From positions 1 to 58,315 of the forward strand of contig CAYJEY010000013.1 in NCBI GenBank assembly GCA_964369385.1: a stretch of DNA of 58,315 nucleotides, in the 5' to 3' direction. Position 1 is the first letter of the stretch. Each line of letters starts with the position of its first letter. A program made the translations under genes and the position numbers. The stretch is from CALVGQ01 sp964369385. GTDB taxonomy: Bacteria > Bacillota_I > Bacilli_A > Erysipelotrichales > Erysipelotrichaceae. This document shows, piece after piece, positions 1-7,515 of this stretch. The notes beneath the pieces were generated by a model. It was not told the DNA's origin and searched no databases. It saw nothing but the letters and a program-made list of their open reading frames with translations.

Positions 1-291
1 GTTACTCCACACACTCACTTCAAAGCTCAAGTTTATATCTTAAGCAAAGAAGAAGGTGGACGTCATACTCCAATCTTCACTAACTACCGTCCTCAATTCT
101 ATTTCCGTACTACTGACGTAACTGGTGTTATCGGTCTTCCTGAAGGAACTGAAATGGTTATGCCTGGAGACAACATGGAGATGGAAGTTGAACTAATCGC
201 TCCAATCGCTATCGAAAACAACACTAAATTCTCTATCCGTGAGGGTGGACGTACTGTTGGTTCTGGTAACGTAATCGAAATTATTAAATAA
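1..291 (+). CDS. tuf: Elongation factor Tu, C-terminal part
   Basis: The window opens inside this gene, so only the last 96 codons are present and the start lies upstream. The fragment covers the end of domain 2 and domain 3 of EF-Tu, with the hallmark stretches THFKAQVYILSKEEGGRHTP, YRPQFYFRTTDVTG and FSIREGGRTVGSGNV near the end. EF-Tu carries aminoacyl-tRNA to the ribosome as a GTP complex in the cytoplasm; domain 3 takes part in tRNA and EF-Ts contacts. Codon use is strongly biased (CGT, GGT, AAC, ATC), as expected for a very highly expressed gene and unlike most of its neighbours. A strong terminator follows directly, so it ends its operon here. Confidence 0.98.
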   Translation, partial: VTPHTHFKAQVYILSKEEGGRHTPIFTNYRPQFYFRTTDVTGVIGLPEGTEMVMPGDNMEMEVELIAPIAIENNTKFSIREGGRTVGSGNVIEIIK

Positions 292-312
292 TTTTAATTG
301 AGATGAATTTAA

Positions 313-337
313 GAGTGTCGTATGACACTCTTTTTTT
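313..337 (+). terminator. Intrinsic terminator of tuf
   Basis: A perfect 7-bp stem, GAGTGTC (313-319) with GACACTC (324-330), closes a 4-base loop and is followed by seven T (331-337). It sits 22 bases after the tuf stop. Confidence 0.93.
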
Positions 338-345
338 GGTATACT
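337..345 (+). promoter_or_regulatory. Extended -10 promoter for the flavodoxin/ferredoxin gene
   Basis: TGGTATACT fits the extended -10 form TGnTATAAT with one mismatch. It begins at the last T of the tuf terminator, so a new transcript would start near 352, only about 14 bases before the start codon at 366. I see no good -35 box. Confidence 0.5.
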
Positions 346-365
346 AAGGATAGATGGAGGTAACT

Positions 366-1130
366 ATGATTACAATTGCTTATTACAGCCCTACGGGAAA
401 TACAAAATATCTAGCATTGTGCTTAGCGAAGTGTCTAGGAAATGATACAAGGATTATCAATATTGCCAAGAACGAACCACTCCCTCCTACAAAACATTTA
501 ATTTTGATGGGTAGTATTCATGCATTTCGATTACCTGCAGCAATGTTTCGATTCTTTAAACAGCCCTCAAGTAATGCAGTTGAATCATGGAGTGTTATTT
601 CAGTAGGGTGTAATACTGAGTGGATTAATCAAGGTGCAGCTGCTCCACTTATAAGAATGGGAAAGAAAAAGGGGATGAATCTACATCTTTATCGTGTTCT
701 TGCGATGCCGCTTACCCTCATTGTGAAATTTAAAATCGCACAGGGTAAAGAAGTGGTTGAAAGTGCTACTGCAGAAATCAAAGAGATTGCCCATGCTATT
801 AAAACGGGGCAAAGAGATAAAGTTCAAATACCAATCTTATCACTGTTGATGAATAAAATTGGAATAATCGAAAGTACTGCTGCACGTTTATTTGGACTTG
901 AACTAAATGCATCTAAAAAGTGTATTCACTGTATGAAGTGTGTTAAGGAATGTCCCACTCATAATATTTATTTTGATAAGAAAATCAAATTTAAATTAAA
1001 ATGTATGATTTGCCTTAACTGTATATATACATGCCCTACACAAGCAATAAAACCAATGGTCACAAGATTTTTACCAATAAAGGATGGATATCACTTAAGT
1101 GATTACATAAATAAGGAGGAAAAACTATGA
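366..1130 (+). CDS. EFR1-type flavodoxin/ferredoxin fusion protein
   Basis: A cytoplasmic electron-carrier protein of 254 residues. The N-terminal half is flavodoxin-like, with the FMN phosphate-loop signature YYSPTGNTKYLA at the very start. The C-terminal part holds two complete 4Fe-4S ferredoxin motifs, CIHCMKCVKECP and CMICLNCIYTCP, each of the form CxxCxxCxxxCP. This two-part architecture matches the EFR1 family ferredoxins of anaerobic Firmicutes; redox partners are not known from the sequence. I place the start at ATG 366, not the in-frame ATG at 354, because GGAGG at 356-360 lies five bases before 366 and overlaps the earlier codon. The stop overlaps the next start (ATGA), which indicates translational coupling. 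Presence of this protein suggests an anaerobic lifestyle (inference). Confidence 0.85.
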   Translation: MITIAYYSPTGNTKYLALCLAKCLGNDTRIINIAKNEPLPPTKHLILMGSIHAFRLPAAMFRFFKQPSSNAVESWSVISVGCNTEWINQGAAAPLIRMGKKKGMNLHLYRVLAMPLTLIVKFKIAQGKEVVESATAEIKEIAHAIKTGQRDKVQIPILSLLMNKIGIIESTAARLFGLELNASKKCIHCMKCVKECPTHNIYFDKKIKFKLKCMICLNCIYTCPTQAIKPMVTRFLPIKDGYHLSDYINKEEKL

Positions 1131-1450
1131 TTATGACTACAGGAACAGGAATTGAAAACAAACGTATTTTAGAATACAAAGGAATTGTGTTTGGTGAAGT
1201 TATTGTCGGAATCAATGCCTTTAAAGATTTCGGAGCAGGTTTAACTAACTTTTTTGGTGGGCGATCTGTTGGCTATGAAGAAGAGTTAAAACAAGCGCGC
1301 GCTAATGCGCTTGCAGAAATGGAAAGTCAAGCATTAAATCTTGGATGTAATGCGATTATTGCAATCGATCTAGATTATGAAGTGCTTGGAGCACAAAATA
1401 ATATGATGATGATTTGTGCATCGGGTACAGCTGTTGTAGTGGAAGAATAA
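1127..1450 (+). CDS. YbjQ/UPF0145 family protein
   Basis: A small 107-residue soluble protein of the YbjQ (UPF0145, putative heavy-metal-binding) family. Family features visible are the central GRSVGYEEELKQARANAL stretch, the following LGCNAIIAIDLDY segment and the glycine-rich hydrophobic core. Length matches the family, which forms pentameric rings in solved structures; the biochemical role is not established. The start ATG at 1127 has AAGGAGG 9 bases upstream and overlaps the stop of the flavodoxin/ferredoxin gene, so the two are co-translated. Linkage to a redox protein is suggestive but does not define a function. Confidence 0.85.
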   Translation: MIMTTGTGIENKRILEYKGIVFGEVIVGINAFKDFGAGLTNFFGGRSVGYEEELKQARANALAEMESQALNLGCNAIIAIDLDYEVLGAQNNMMMICASGTAVVVEE

Positions 1451-1476
1451 TCATGGAATTCAACTCATTTTTGATG

Positions 1477-1482
1477 TATAAT
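1477..1482 (+). promoter_or_regulatory. Candidate -10 box before the VOC gene
   Basis: A consensus TATAAT lies 25 bases before the GTG start of the VOC gene. No convincing -35 box is visible at 16-18 bases upstream, so this is a tentative promoter. Confidence 0.4.
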
Positions 1483-1506
1483 AGTTTAAGAAAGTGAGGT
1501 AGTAAA

Positions 1507-1875
1507 GTGATTAAATTTGCACACTTTAACTTTAATGTATTGGATATCGAAAAAAGTATTCAGTTTTATCAAGATACGATTGGACTAGAAGTTAGTTCAG
1601 AAATTAATAATGAAAATTTTAGAATCGTTTATCTAAAAGACAAAGAAACTAGTTTTCTTTTAGAACTAACTCAGATATTTGGCCGTACGGAACCTTATGA
1701 TTTAGGAGAATGTGAATTTCATTTGGCTTTTGTAAGTGATCAATATGGCGAATTTTATGAAAAACATAAGCAAATGGGATGCATTTGTTTCGAAAACAAG
1801 GAAATGGGGATTTATTTTATTGAAGACCCAGATGGATATTGGGTAGAGATTGTCCCTGATAGGAGTAAAGTATAG
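1507..1875 (+). CDS. VOC (glyoxalase/bleomycin-resistance fold) protein
   Basis: A 122-residue single vicinal-oxygen-chelate domain. The sequence opens FAHFNFNVLDIEKSIQFYQD, the classic first beta-alpha unit in which a His can act as a metal ligand, and ends in DPDGYWVEIV, the typical closing strand with the Glu ligand. It also has the LELTQ strand in the middle. This pattern is close to lactoylglutathione lyase, but small VOC proteins have many substrates, so I call only the fold. Start is GTG 1507 with GAGG 7 bases upstream. A terminator begins at the stop codon, so this is probably a single-gene transcript. Confidence 0.85.
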   Translation: MIKFAHFNFNVLDIEKSIQFYQDTIGLEVSSEINNENFRIVYLKDKETSFLLELTQIFGRTEPYDLGECEFHLAFVSDQYGEFYEKHKQMGCICFENKEMGIYFIEDPDGYWVEIVPDRSKV

Positions 1876-1898
1876 ACATTCTTAGAATGTCTTTTTTT
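1874..1898 (+). terminator. Terminator hairpin abutting the hslO ribosome site
   Basis: AGACATTC (1874-1881) pairs with GAATGTCT (1885-1892) around a 3-base loop, followed by a T run to 1898. The hslO Shine-Dalgarno GGAGG begins at the next base (1899), so the structure may act both as terminator for the VOC gene and as a control element for hslO. Confidence 0.85.
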
Positions 1899-1907
1899 GG
1901 AGGAATT

Positions 1908-2795
1908 ATGGAAAATAGATTATGTAAGGCAATTGCGCGTTCAGGAAATATACGAGTAATCGCATGTGAAACAACAAATTTAGTCGAAAAAGCACGTCAG
2001 CTTCATGATTGTTGGCCAACAGCTTCAGCTGCGCTTGGACGTGTATTGACTATGGCAGCAATGATGGGGTCAATGGAAAAGAACCCAGATCAAAAGATTG
2101 CGATTCAAATCAATGGTGGTGGAGCGATTGGTTCTATTTTAGCCGAAGGTTGGGGAAATGGAAATGTAAGAGGTTTTGTAGCAGATCCTCATCAATATTT
2201 AAAATACAATGACTCAAATAAGTTAGCGGTTGGATTAGTTGTAGGAACTGATGGCTATCTTAAAGTAAGTAAAAACATGGGACTTAAAGAAAACTTCACG
2301 AGTCAAGTTGAACTTCAAACAGGTGAAATTGGAGATGATTTTGCGTATTATTTCGCTGTGTCTGAACAGATTCCTACAGCTGTGAGTGTTGGTGTTTTAG
2401 TTGAAACTGATTATTCAATTAAGTCAGCAGGTGGTTTGATTATTCAAATGCTACCTGGTGCTACAGAAGAAGATATTGTTGCGGCTGAGCAAGCTGTTTC
2501 AAGACTTCGTCCGATTTCGACAATGATTAGCGAAGGAATGAGTATTGAAGATATCTTAAAGCAATGTTTTGATGATGTAGAAATACTAGAAGAAAAACCA
2601 CTGCAATGGAATTGTGGATGTAATCGCGATCGCTTTTATGGAGCTCTATCAACGCTAAAAACAGAAGAACTAGTACAAATAAGAGATGAAGACCATGGAG
2701 CACACATTCGTTGCGAATATTGCAACAGTGAATATGACTTTAACGAAAGAGAAATAAATACGATTATTGACTTTAAAGCATCATGTGGAAGATAA
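1908..2795 (+). CDS. hslO: Hsp33 redox-regulated chaperone
   Basis: A 295-residue holdase chaperone that is inactive when reduced and, on oxidative plus thermal stress, releases zinc, forms disulfides and binds unfolding proteins. The family signature is complete: NGGGAIGSILAEG in the N-terminal core, and the C-terminal zinc centre with all four cysteines as CxC (WNCGCNRDRF) and CxxC (RCEYCNSEYDF). Start is ATG 1908 with GGAGG at 1899-1903; the in-frame ATG at 1887 lies inside the upstream terminator and is rejected. The 3' end overlaps dusB by 13 bases, so both are translated from one message. No own promoter is clear, which leaves read-through of the upstream hairpin or a promoter within the VOC gene. 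Confidence 0.96.
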   Translation: MENRLCKAIARSGNIRVIACETTNLVEKARQLHDCWPTASAALGRVLTMAAMMGSMEKNPDQKIAIQINGGGAIGSILAEGWGNGNVRGFVADPHQYLKYNDSNKLAVGLVVGTDGYLKVSKNMGLKENFTSQVELQTGEIGDDFAYYFAVSEQIPTAVSVGVLVETDYSIKSAGGLIIQMLPGATEEDIVAAEQAVSRLRPISTMISEGMSIEDILKQCFDDVEILEEKPLQWNCGCNRDRFYGALSTLKTEELVQIRDEDHGAHIRCEYCNSEYDFNEREINTIIDFKASCGR

Positions 2796-3823
2796 GAGAA
2801 ATAGAAATTGAAAATCCAATTGTCATAGCACCAATGGCAGGTGTTTCTAATGAAGCCTTTCGAGGAATTGCAAAAGAATTTGGAGCTGGTCTTATTTATA
2901 CTGAGATGGTTTCAGACAAGGCGATTTGTTATAGCGATAAGAAAACTTTTGATATGACAAAAGTATCAGAAAACGAACATCCAATTTCAATGCAATTATT
3001 TGGTCATGATTTAGAGACAATGGTAAAAGCTGCTATATACTTAGATCAACATACAGATTGTGACATCATTGATATCAATATGGGTTGTCCTGTTAAAAAA
3101 ATTGTAAAGGCTAATTCAGGATCTGCCCTTATGAGAGAACCAGAGCATGTTGAGGTGTTAGTAAGCGCAATTGTAAAGGCTGTAAAAAAACCAGTAACAG
3201 TGAAGATACGTGCTGGGTGGGATGATAACCAACTAAATTGTGTGCAAATTGCCAAAATAGCTGAGAAGGCTGGAGCAAGTGCGATAGCTATACATGGAAG
3301 AACTCGTGAACAAATGTATCTTGGGAAAGCAGATTGGCAATGGGTAAAAAAAGTAAAACAGGCAGTGAATATTCCAGTTATAGGAAATGGCGATATCCAC
3401 ACAAAAGAAGAAGCGCTACAACGAATGAGTGAAACGGGATGTGATGCAATTATGATTGGACGTGGAATCCTTGGTGATCCATGGCTTATTCAAGAATTAA
3501 GTAATTATTTCCAAGGAAATAATCAATCAGAAAATATTACACCTGAGCAAAAAATAATGTTAATTCAAAGTCATGCAACAAGATTAACAGACTTAAAAGG
3601 AGAATCCATTGCGATGAAAGAAATGCGAGGACATGCATGTTGGTATGTTCAAGGATTTCCATATAACGCAAGAATGAAAGATTGCCTAGCTAAGATTTCC
3701 ACTCGTGAACAATTAGATGAATTACTAAAGAGGTTCCTTCTTTTCATTCATTATGATTGGGAAAAACAGAAAGAAATTGCTCGTCCATTCTTTGAAGAAT
3801 GTTTTGAAATTGTATCTGAATAG
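2783..3823 (+). CDS. dusB: tRNA-dihydrouridine synthase (DusB type)
   Basis: A 346-residue FMN enzyme that reduces uridine to dihydrouridine in the D-loop of tRNAs. Seen in the sequence are the N-terminal barrel signature NPIVIAPMAGVSNEAFR, the catalytic-cysteine motif NMGCPVKKIVKANSGSALM (Cys is the proton donor), the FMN-binding IHGRTREQMYLGKADW and VIGNGDI, and GCDAIMIGRGILGDPW. Length and motifs match bacterial DusB. Translation starts inside the end of hslO (13-base overlap, different frame), so expression depends on hslO. A strong terminator follows within 3 bases of the stop. Confidence 0.96.
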   Translation: MWKIREIEIENPIVIAPMAGVSNEAFRGIAKEFGAGLIYTEMVSDKAICYSDKKTFDMTKVSENEHPISMQLFGHDLETMVKAAIYLDQHTDCDIIDINMGCPVKKIVKANSGSALMREPEHVEVLVSAIVKAVKKPVTVKIRAGWDDNQLNCVQIAKIAEKAGASAIAIHGRTREQMYLGKADWQWVKKVKQAVNIPVIGNGDIHTKEEALQRMSETGCDAIMIGRGILGDPWLIQELSNYFQGNNQSENITPEQKIMLIQSHATRLTDLKGESIAMKEMRGHACWYVQGFPYNARMKDCLAKISTREQLDELLKRFLLFIHYDWEKQKEIARPFFEECFEIVSE

Positions 3824-3825
3824 TG

Positions 3826-3854
3826 AAAACTGAAGAAAATACTTCAGTTTTTTT
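3826..3854 (+). terminator. Intrinsic terminator after dusB
   Basis: A 10-bp stem, AAAACTGAAG (3826-3835) with CTTCAGTTTT (3842-3851), is followed by further T residues. It ends the hslO-dusB unit. Confidence 0.92.
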
Positions 3855-3915
3855 ACAATTTGGCATAAAATACAAGGAAACAGACTTAGTTACTTCGTAT
3901 AGGTACTGTAACTTA

Positions 3916-3924
3916 TGCTATAAT
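3916..3924 (+). promoter_or_regulatory. Extended -10 promoter for the penicillin-binding protein
   Basis: TGCTATAAT is a perfect TGnTATAAT extended -10 element 36 bases before the start codon. The -35 region is poor, as is common for this promoter type. Confidence 0.65.
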
Positions 3925-3959
3925 CTAATTGATGTTTAATCGAATACCGGGGGGTAATC

Positions 3960-6900
3960 ATGGAAAACAACGCAAAGAAAAAAAATACGCCAAGTAGAAA
4001 TAAAACTACTGGACAAAATAAAACACGAAAGAGAAATACATCAACTACGAAGAGAAGTAGTCAAAATACGAATTCACACAAGCCACAAAGCGTTAAGAAT
4101 GTAAACCAAGAAGAAACTCTTGATGTGAATTCTATAGTGGAAGAAGCAACAAAAGATAAATCAAATTTGGACATTGATATCAAATCAGAAGAAATTTTAA
4201 AGCCTCAAGAAACTGAAATCAAACATGATATATCAGATATACAGGATGTTAGTGAAGAAATAGTAGAAACTGAAGTTAATGTGATGACAGATGCGAAACC
4301 TGAAAATGCACAAGAGTTAAATGACTTGGAAACACAAGAAGAAATTTCAGATGAACAGCCTATAGCTGAGGAAGTAGTAGCAGATGTTATTGATGCAAAG
4401 TCAGAAGAATCAATAAAAGATGGAACATCAATAGAACATGATATAAATGAGGCAGTTGAAACAATTATAGAGACACAAGAAGAATCACAAAGTAGTGATG
4501 TAAGTAAGGAAAATAAAGAAGTGAATAAAGAGAAGAAACAATCAGTAAAAAAGACAAAGAAAAAAATGCGTAAACGCACAATATTTAAAATATGTTTAGC
4601 TTGCTTCATTTGGCTTATTATCCTAGCAGGTGGTACAGTTGCTGTAATTTTAGCGCAAATTGGATTAGATATCATTGAAGTTTCGCCAGACTTAAGTGTA
4701 GAAGATTTAATCAGTAGAGAGTCTTCTATAATTTTGGATAGTGAAGGAAATGTCATTGCTGAATTAGGAGAGCATTTACGTGATAATGTAGAGTATGAGC
4801 AATTACCTCAATCTCTTATTGATGCATTTGTATCGATTGAAGATAGTCGATTCTTTGAGCATAATGGATTTGATGTGCCTCGCTTTACAAAAGCGTTGCA
4901 AGAAAACTTACAAGTGTCCCTTGAGGCGGGAGAAATTCGCTTTGTCCAAGGTGGATCAACACTCACAATGCAGTTGATTGATAATGCTTATTATCTTAAT
5001 AGCTTAACTGAACTTGAAGTGAATCCGCTGGAGCAAAAGGTTCAAGAGATTTATCTAGCATATATTCTTGAACAAAAAATCTCCAAAGAGGATATTTTTA
5101 CGCACTATGTAAATAAACTGAATTTTGGTGGAAATATTCGTGGAGTAGAAAAAGCTTCACAATATTATTTCAATAAGAATGTATCTCAACTTAACATTTC
5201 TGAATCAGCTTTGCTAGCTGGTATTGTAAATTTACCAAATACGTATAATCCTTATCAAAATCTTGATTATGCAACAGAGCGCAGAGATACAGTGTTGGAT
5301 TTGATGTTTTATCATGGATATATCAGTCAAACAGAATTAGATTTAGCTAAATCAATTCGTATTGAAAACCAATTAGTTAATGAAAGCACTGTGCATGATC
5401 CTGATGGGTATGATTATCAAGCTTATATTGATGAAGTTATTAATGAGGTCATGGAAATTACTGGAGAAGATCCAAGTACGACACCTATGACTATCTATTC
5501 AAATATGGATCGTGAAATACAAGAAGCGGTAGAGTTAGTTCAAAATGAAGGTGTCGAACACATTCAATTTTATGATGAGTTGCAACAAACTGCAATTGTG
5601 ATCACAGACAATACAAATGGACAGATCATTGCCTTGGGTGGTGGAAAGAACTATCAAGGGGAGCGTATGTTTAATCGTGCGACAGACATGTACAATCAGC
5701 CAGGTTCATCTGTAAAACCATTCCTATCGTATGCTTTAGCATTTGAGCATCTAGGGTGGGCAACATCGCATGTCGTTGTCGATCGCCCAGTAGAGTATCG
5801 TGGGACGGCAACACTACTCAATAACTTTGATGGGAAATTCCGAGGGGATATGACACTAGAGGATGCCATTGGAACCTCAATGAATACTCCTGCTTATCTC
5901 ACTTTAGAACAACTTGCGGATACGATTGGTCACGAAGCAATCGTGGATTATTTGAATGATATTGGAATGGATCAAGTAACACTTGATAACTTTGATCTAG
6001 GATATGCAATAGGGGGATCTAATTTTGAAGTAACTCCTGTACAGTTAGGAGCAGCACACTCTACTTTGATTAATCACGGAGAATATATTGAACCACATAC
6101 TGTGAGTAAAATTGAGTTTGCGGATGGACGTGAAACGTTAATTAGAGAACCTGAAACAAACCAAGCGATTTCTCCTGCAGCAGCATATATGGCAGCGATT
6201 ATGATGGAGGATACATCAAGTAGTCGTTATTTCAACTACATGCAAATACTTCGTCGTGATTATCCGGTATATGCAAAAACAGGTACGACTGATTGGGGTA
6301 ATGATGGAGTTCAATATGGAATACCAAGAGGTGCAGCTAAAGACAAGTGGATGGTATTCTCGACAAGTAAATATACTTCTACATTATGGTTTGGTTATGA
6401 CCAGGCAGTAGATGGTATGGACACGTACTTTAATTCAGCGAAGAGTCGCTTAAATACCCCAGGAGAAATTCAAAGTTATCTATTGGATATCTTACATCCG
6501 GAAGGAGAGGAACCACCTGCGGCAATCGAAGAGCCAGAAGGATTATCTCGCATCACGCATATATTGGGAACTTACCCATATGCAACAGGTGGGGAATTCT
6601 CATGGTTATATACAACGGGATTAATTAAAGAAGAATTCAATAATACGATTAATGTTTATTCATCTGTTGATACATCATTGAATGGAATTTCAATTCAACG
6701 TCATGAAGGCGGAGACATGTACTATACATTTGCCACAGAATCACTGGCAACTGTAGATGGGAAAAAGAACATTTCACTCTATTCGCCTTATAATACAGTA
6801 GAAGCTTTTGGAAATATTATCTTTGATTATGCTTGGGTTACTGGTCAACCACACTATGTTGTGAAGGTATTTATCAATGGTGCTTTCAGCCATGAACTAT

Positions 6901-7010
6901 ACAGTGATAGTCCTGTAATCTATGATTGGAGTGATCAGCCAAACGTGAGAGTTTGTGGGTATTACTACACAGATAATGGTCTTGCGAGTAATGAGGTTTG
7001 CTCAAATTAA
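3960..7010 (+). CDS. Class A penicillin-binding protein (transglycosylase/transpeptidase)
   Basis: A 1016-residue bifunctional peptidoglycan synthase, anchored in the membrane with its catalytic parts outside. Residues 1-202 are a low-complexity cytoplasmic tail, first basic and Asn/Thr-rich, then strongly acidic. One membrane helix lies near 205-235. The GT51 glycosyltransferase follows, with catalytic Glu294 in EDSRFFEHNGFD, then QGGSTLTMQL. The transpeptidase has SSVK (Ser583 nucleophile), SMN (640-642) and KTGT (Lys773). About 240 further residues form a C-terminal extension ending in a Cys pair (CGYYYTDNGLASNEVC). Both active sites look intact. The family is usually 650-900 residues, so both tails are additions. 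It has its own promoter and terminator, with a GGGGGG ribosome site ahead of ATG 3960. Confidence 0.95.
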   Translation: MENNAKKKNTPSRNKTTGQNKTRKRNTSTTKRSSQNTNSHKPQSVKNVNQEETLDVNSIVEEATKDKSNLDIDIKSEEILKPQETEIKHDISDIQDVSEEIVETEVNVMTDAKPENAQELNDLETQEEISDEQPIAEEVVADVIDAKSEESIKDGTSIEHDINEAVETIIETQEESQSSDVSKENKEVNKEKKQSVKKTKKKMRKRTIFKICLACFIWLIILAGGTVAVILAQIGLDIIEVSPDLSVEDLISRESSIILDSEGNVIAELGEHLRDNVEYEQLPQSLIDAFVSIEDSRFFEHNGFDVPRFTKALQENLQVSLEAGEIRFVQGGSTLTMQLIDNAYYLNSLTELEVNPLEQKVQEIYLAYILEQKISKEDIFTHYVNKLNFGGNIRGVEKASQYYFNKNVSQLNISESALLAGIVNLPNTYNPYQNLDYATERRDTVLDLMFYHGYISQTELDLAKSIRIENQLVNESTVHDPDGYDYQAYIDEVINEVMEITGEDPSTTPMTIYSNMDREIQEAVELVQNEGVEHIQFYDELQQTAIVITDNTNGQIIALGGGKNYQGERMFNRATDMYNQPGSSVKPFLSYALAFEHLGWATSHVVVDRPVEYRGTATLLNNFDGKFRGDMTLEDAIGTSMNTPAYLTLEQLADTIGHEAIVDYLNDIGMDQVTLDNFDLGYAIGGSNFEVTPVQLGAAHSTLINHGEYIEPHTVSKIEFADGRETLIREPETNQAISPAAAYMAAIMMEDTSSSRYFNYMQILRRDYPVYAKTGTTDWGNDGVQYGIPRGAAKDKWMVFSTSKYTSTLWFGYDQAVDGMDTYFNSAKSRLNTPGEIQSYLLDILHPEGEEPPAAIEEPEGLSRITHILGTYPYATGGEFSWLYTTGLIKEEFNNTINVYSSVDTSLNGISIQRHEGGDMYYTFATESLATVDGKKNISLYSPYNTVEAFGNIIFDYAWVTGQPHYVVKVFINGAFSHELYSDSPVIYDWSDQPNVRVCGYYYTDNGLASNEVCSN

Positions 7011-7025
7011 TGACTAAATTAAATG

Positions 7026-7064
7026 AAACGATGAGTATAATATTTAAATACTCATCGTTTTTTT
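7026..7064 (+). terminator. Intrinsic terminator after the penicillin-binding protein gene
   Basis: A perfect 13-bp stem, AAACGATGAGTAT (7026-7038) with ATACTCATCGTTT (7048-7060), is followed by T residues to 7064. Confidence 0.95.
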
Positions 7065-7515
7065 ATTGTGTATGTATAGAAAACTGCGTCATTTTACAGA
7101 TTATTCCACATGAAAAAGTGTCAATTACATAGATTTTGGTAGCTTATGTGAAAGATAATATGAAATCATGTGAAAAATGTAAAAGGTAAAAATATTATGC
7201 TAGAATGTATTTCATCCAAAGAGAAAGGAGAAATTAAAGTGCTAAAATTATGAAATGAATTCTGAGCATTTCATAGAATATACTATTAGTATTAGTGGCG
7301 TAGGTTGGATAAAAAAAGTAAACATAAATATAGAAAGTATCGATGTGCAAGTAAAAATTATACGACGACTCACTTCATAATCATAGAAGATTAACAGAAG
7401 TGAACTCAAAAGAGGAAACAAAAATTGTAAAATTTAACAAAAATTAAAACAATAGTCAATGATTTAAAAGGATATTATGGTAAAATAAAATTGATTAAAT
7501 AAGAGAGGGAAGAAA
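7065..7515 (+). other. 450-bp intergenic region before the lipoprotein pair
   Basis: A very A+T-rich stretch without a convincing gene. It contains an AAAGGAG ribosome-site-like motif (7224-7230) leading to a 4-codon GTG mini-frame (7239-7253), a nearby 8-bp inverted repeat ATGAAATG / CATTTCAT (7250-7257, 7267-7274) with no T tract, a second loose inverted repeat TCACTTC / GAAGTGA (7370-7376, 7397-7403), and the downstream promoter at 7478-7486. A long structured 5' leader or a small RNA is possible but unproven. Confidence 0.45.
7478..7486 (+). promoter_or_regulatory. Extended -10 promoter for the first lipoprotein gene
   Basis: TGGTAAAAT is an extended -10 element with one mismatch, 29 bases before the ATG at 7516. 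The -35 region is weak. Confidence 0.55.

Noticed and set aside
1887..1907. Earlier in-frame ATG for hslO
   Set aside because: It lies inside the terminator stem and T tract; GGAGG at 1899-1903 clearly serves ATG 1908, and the family begins there.
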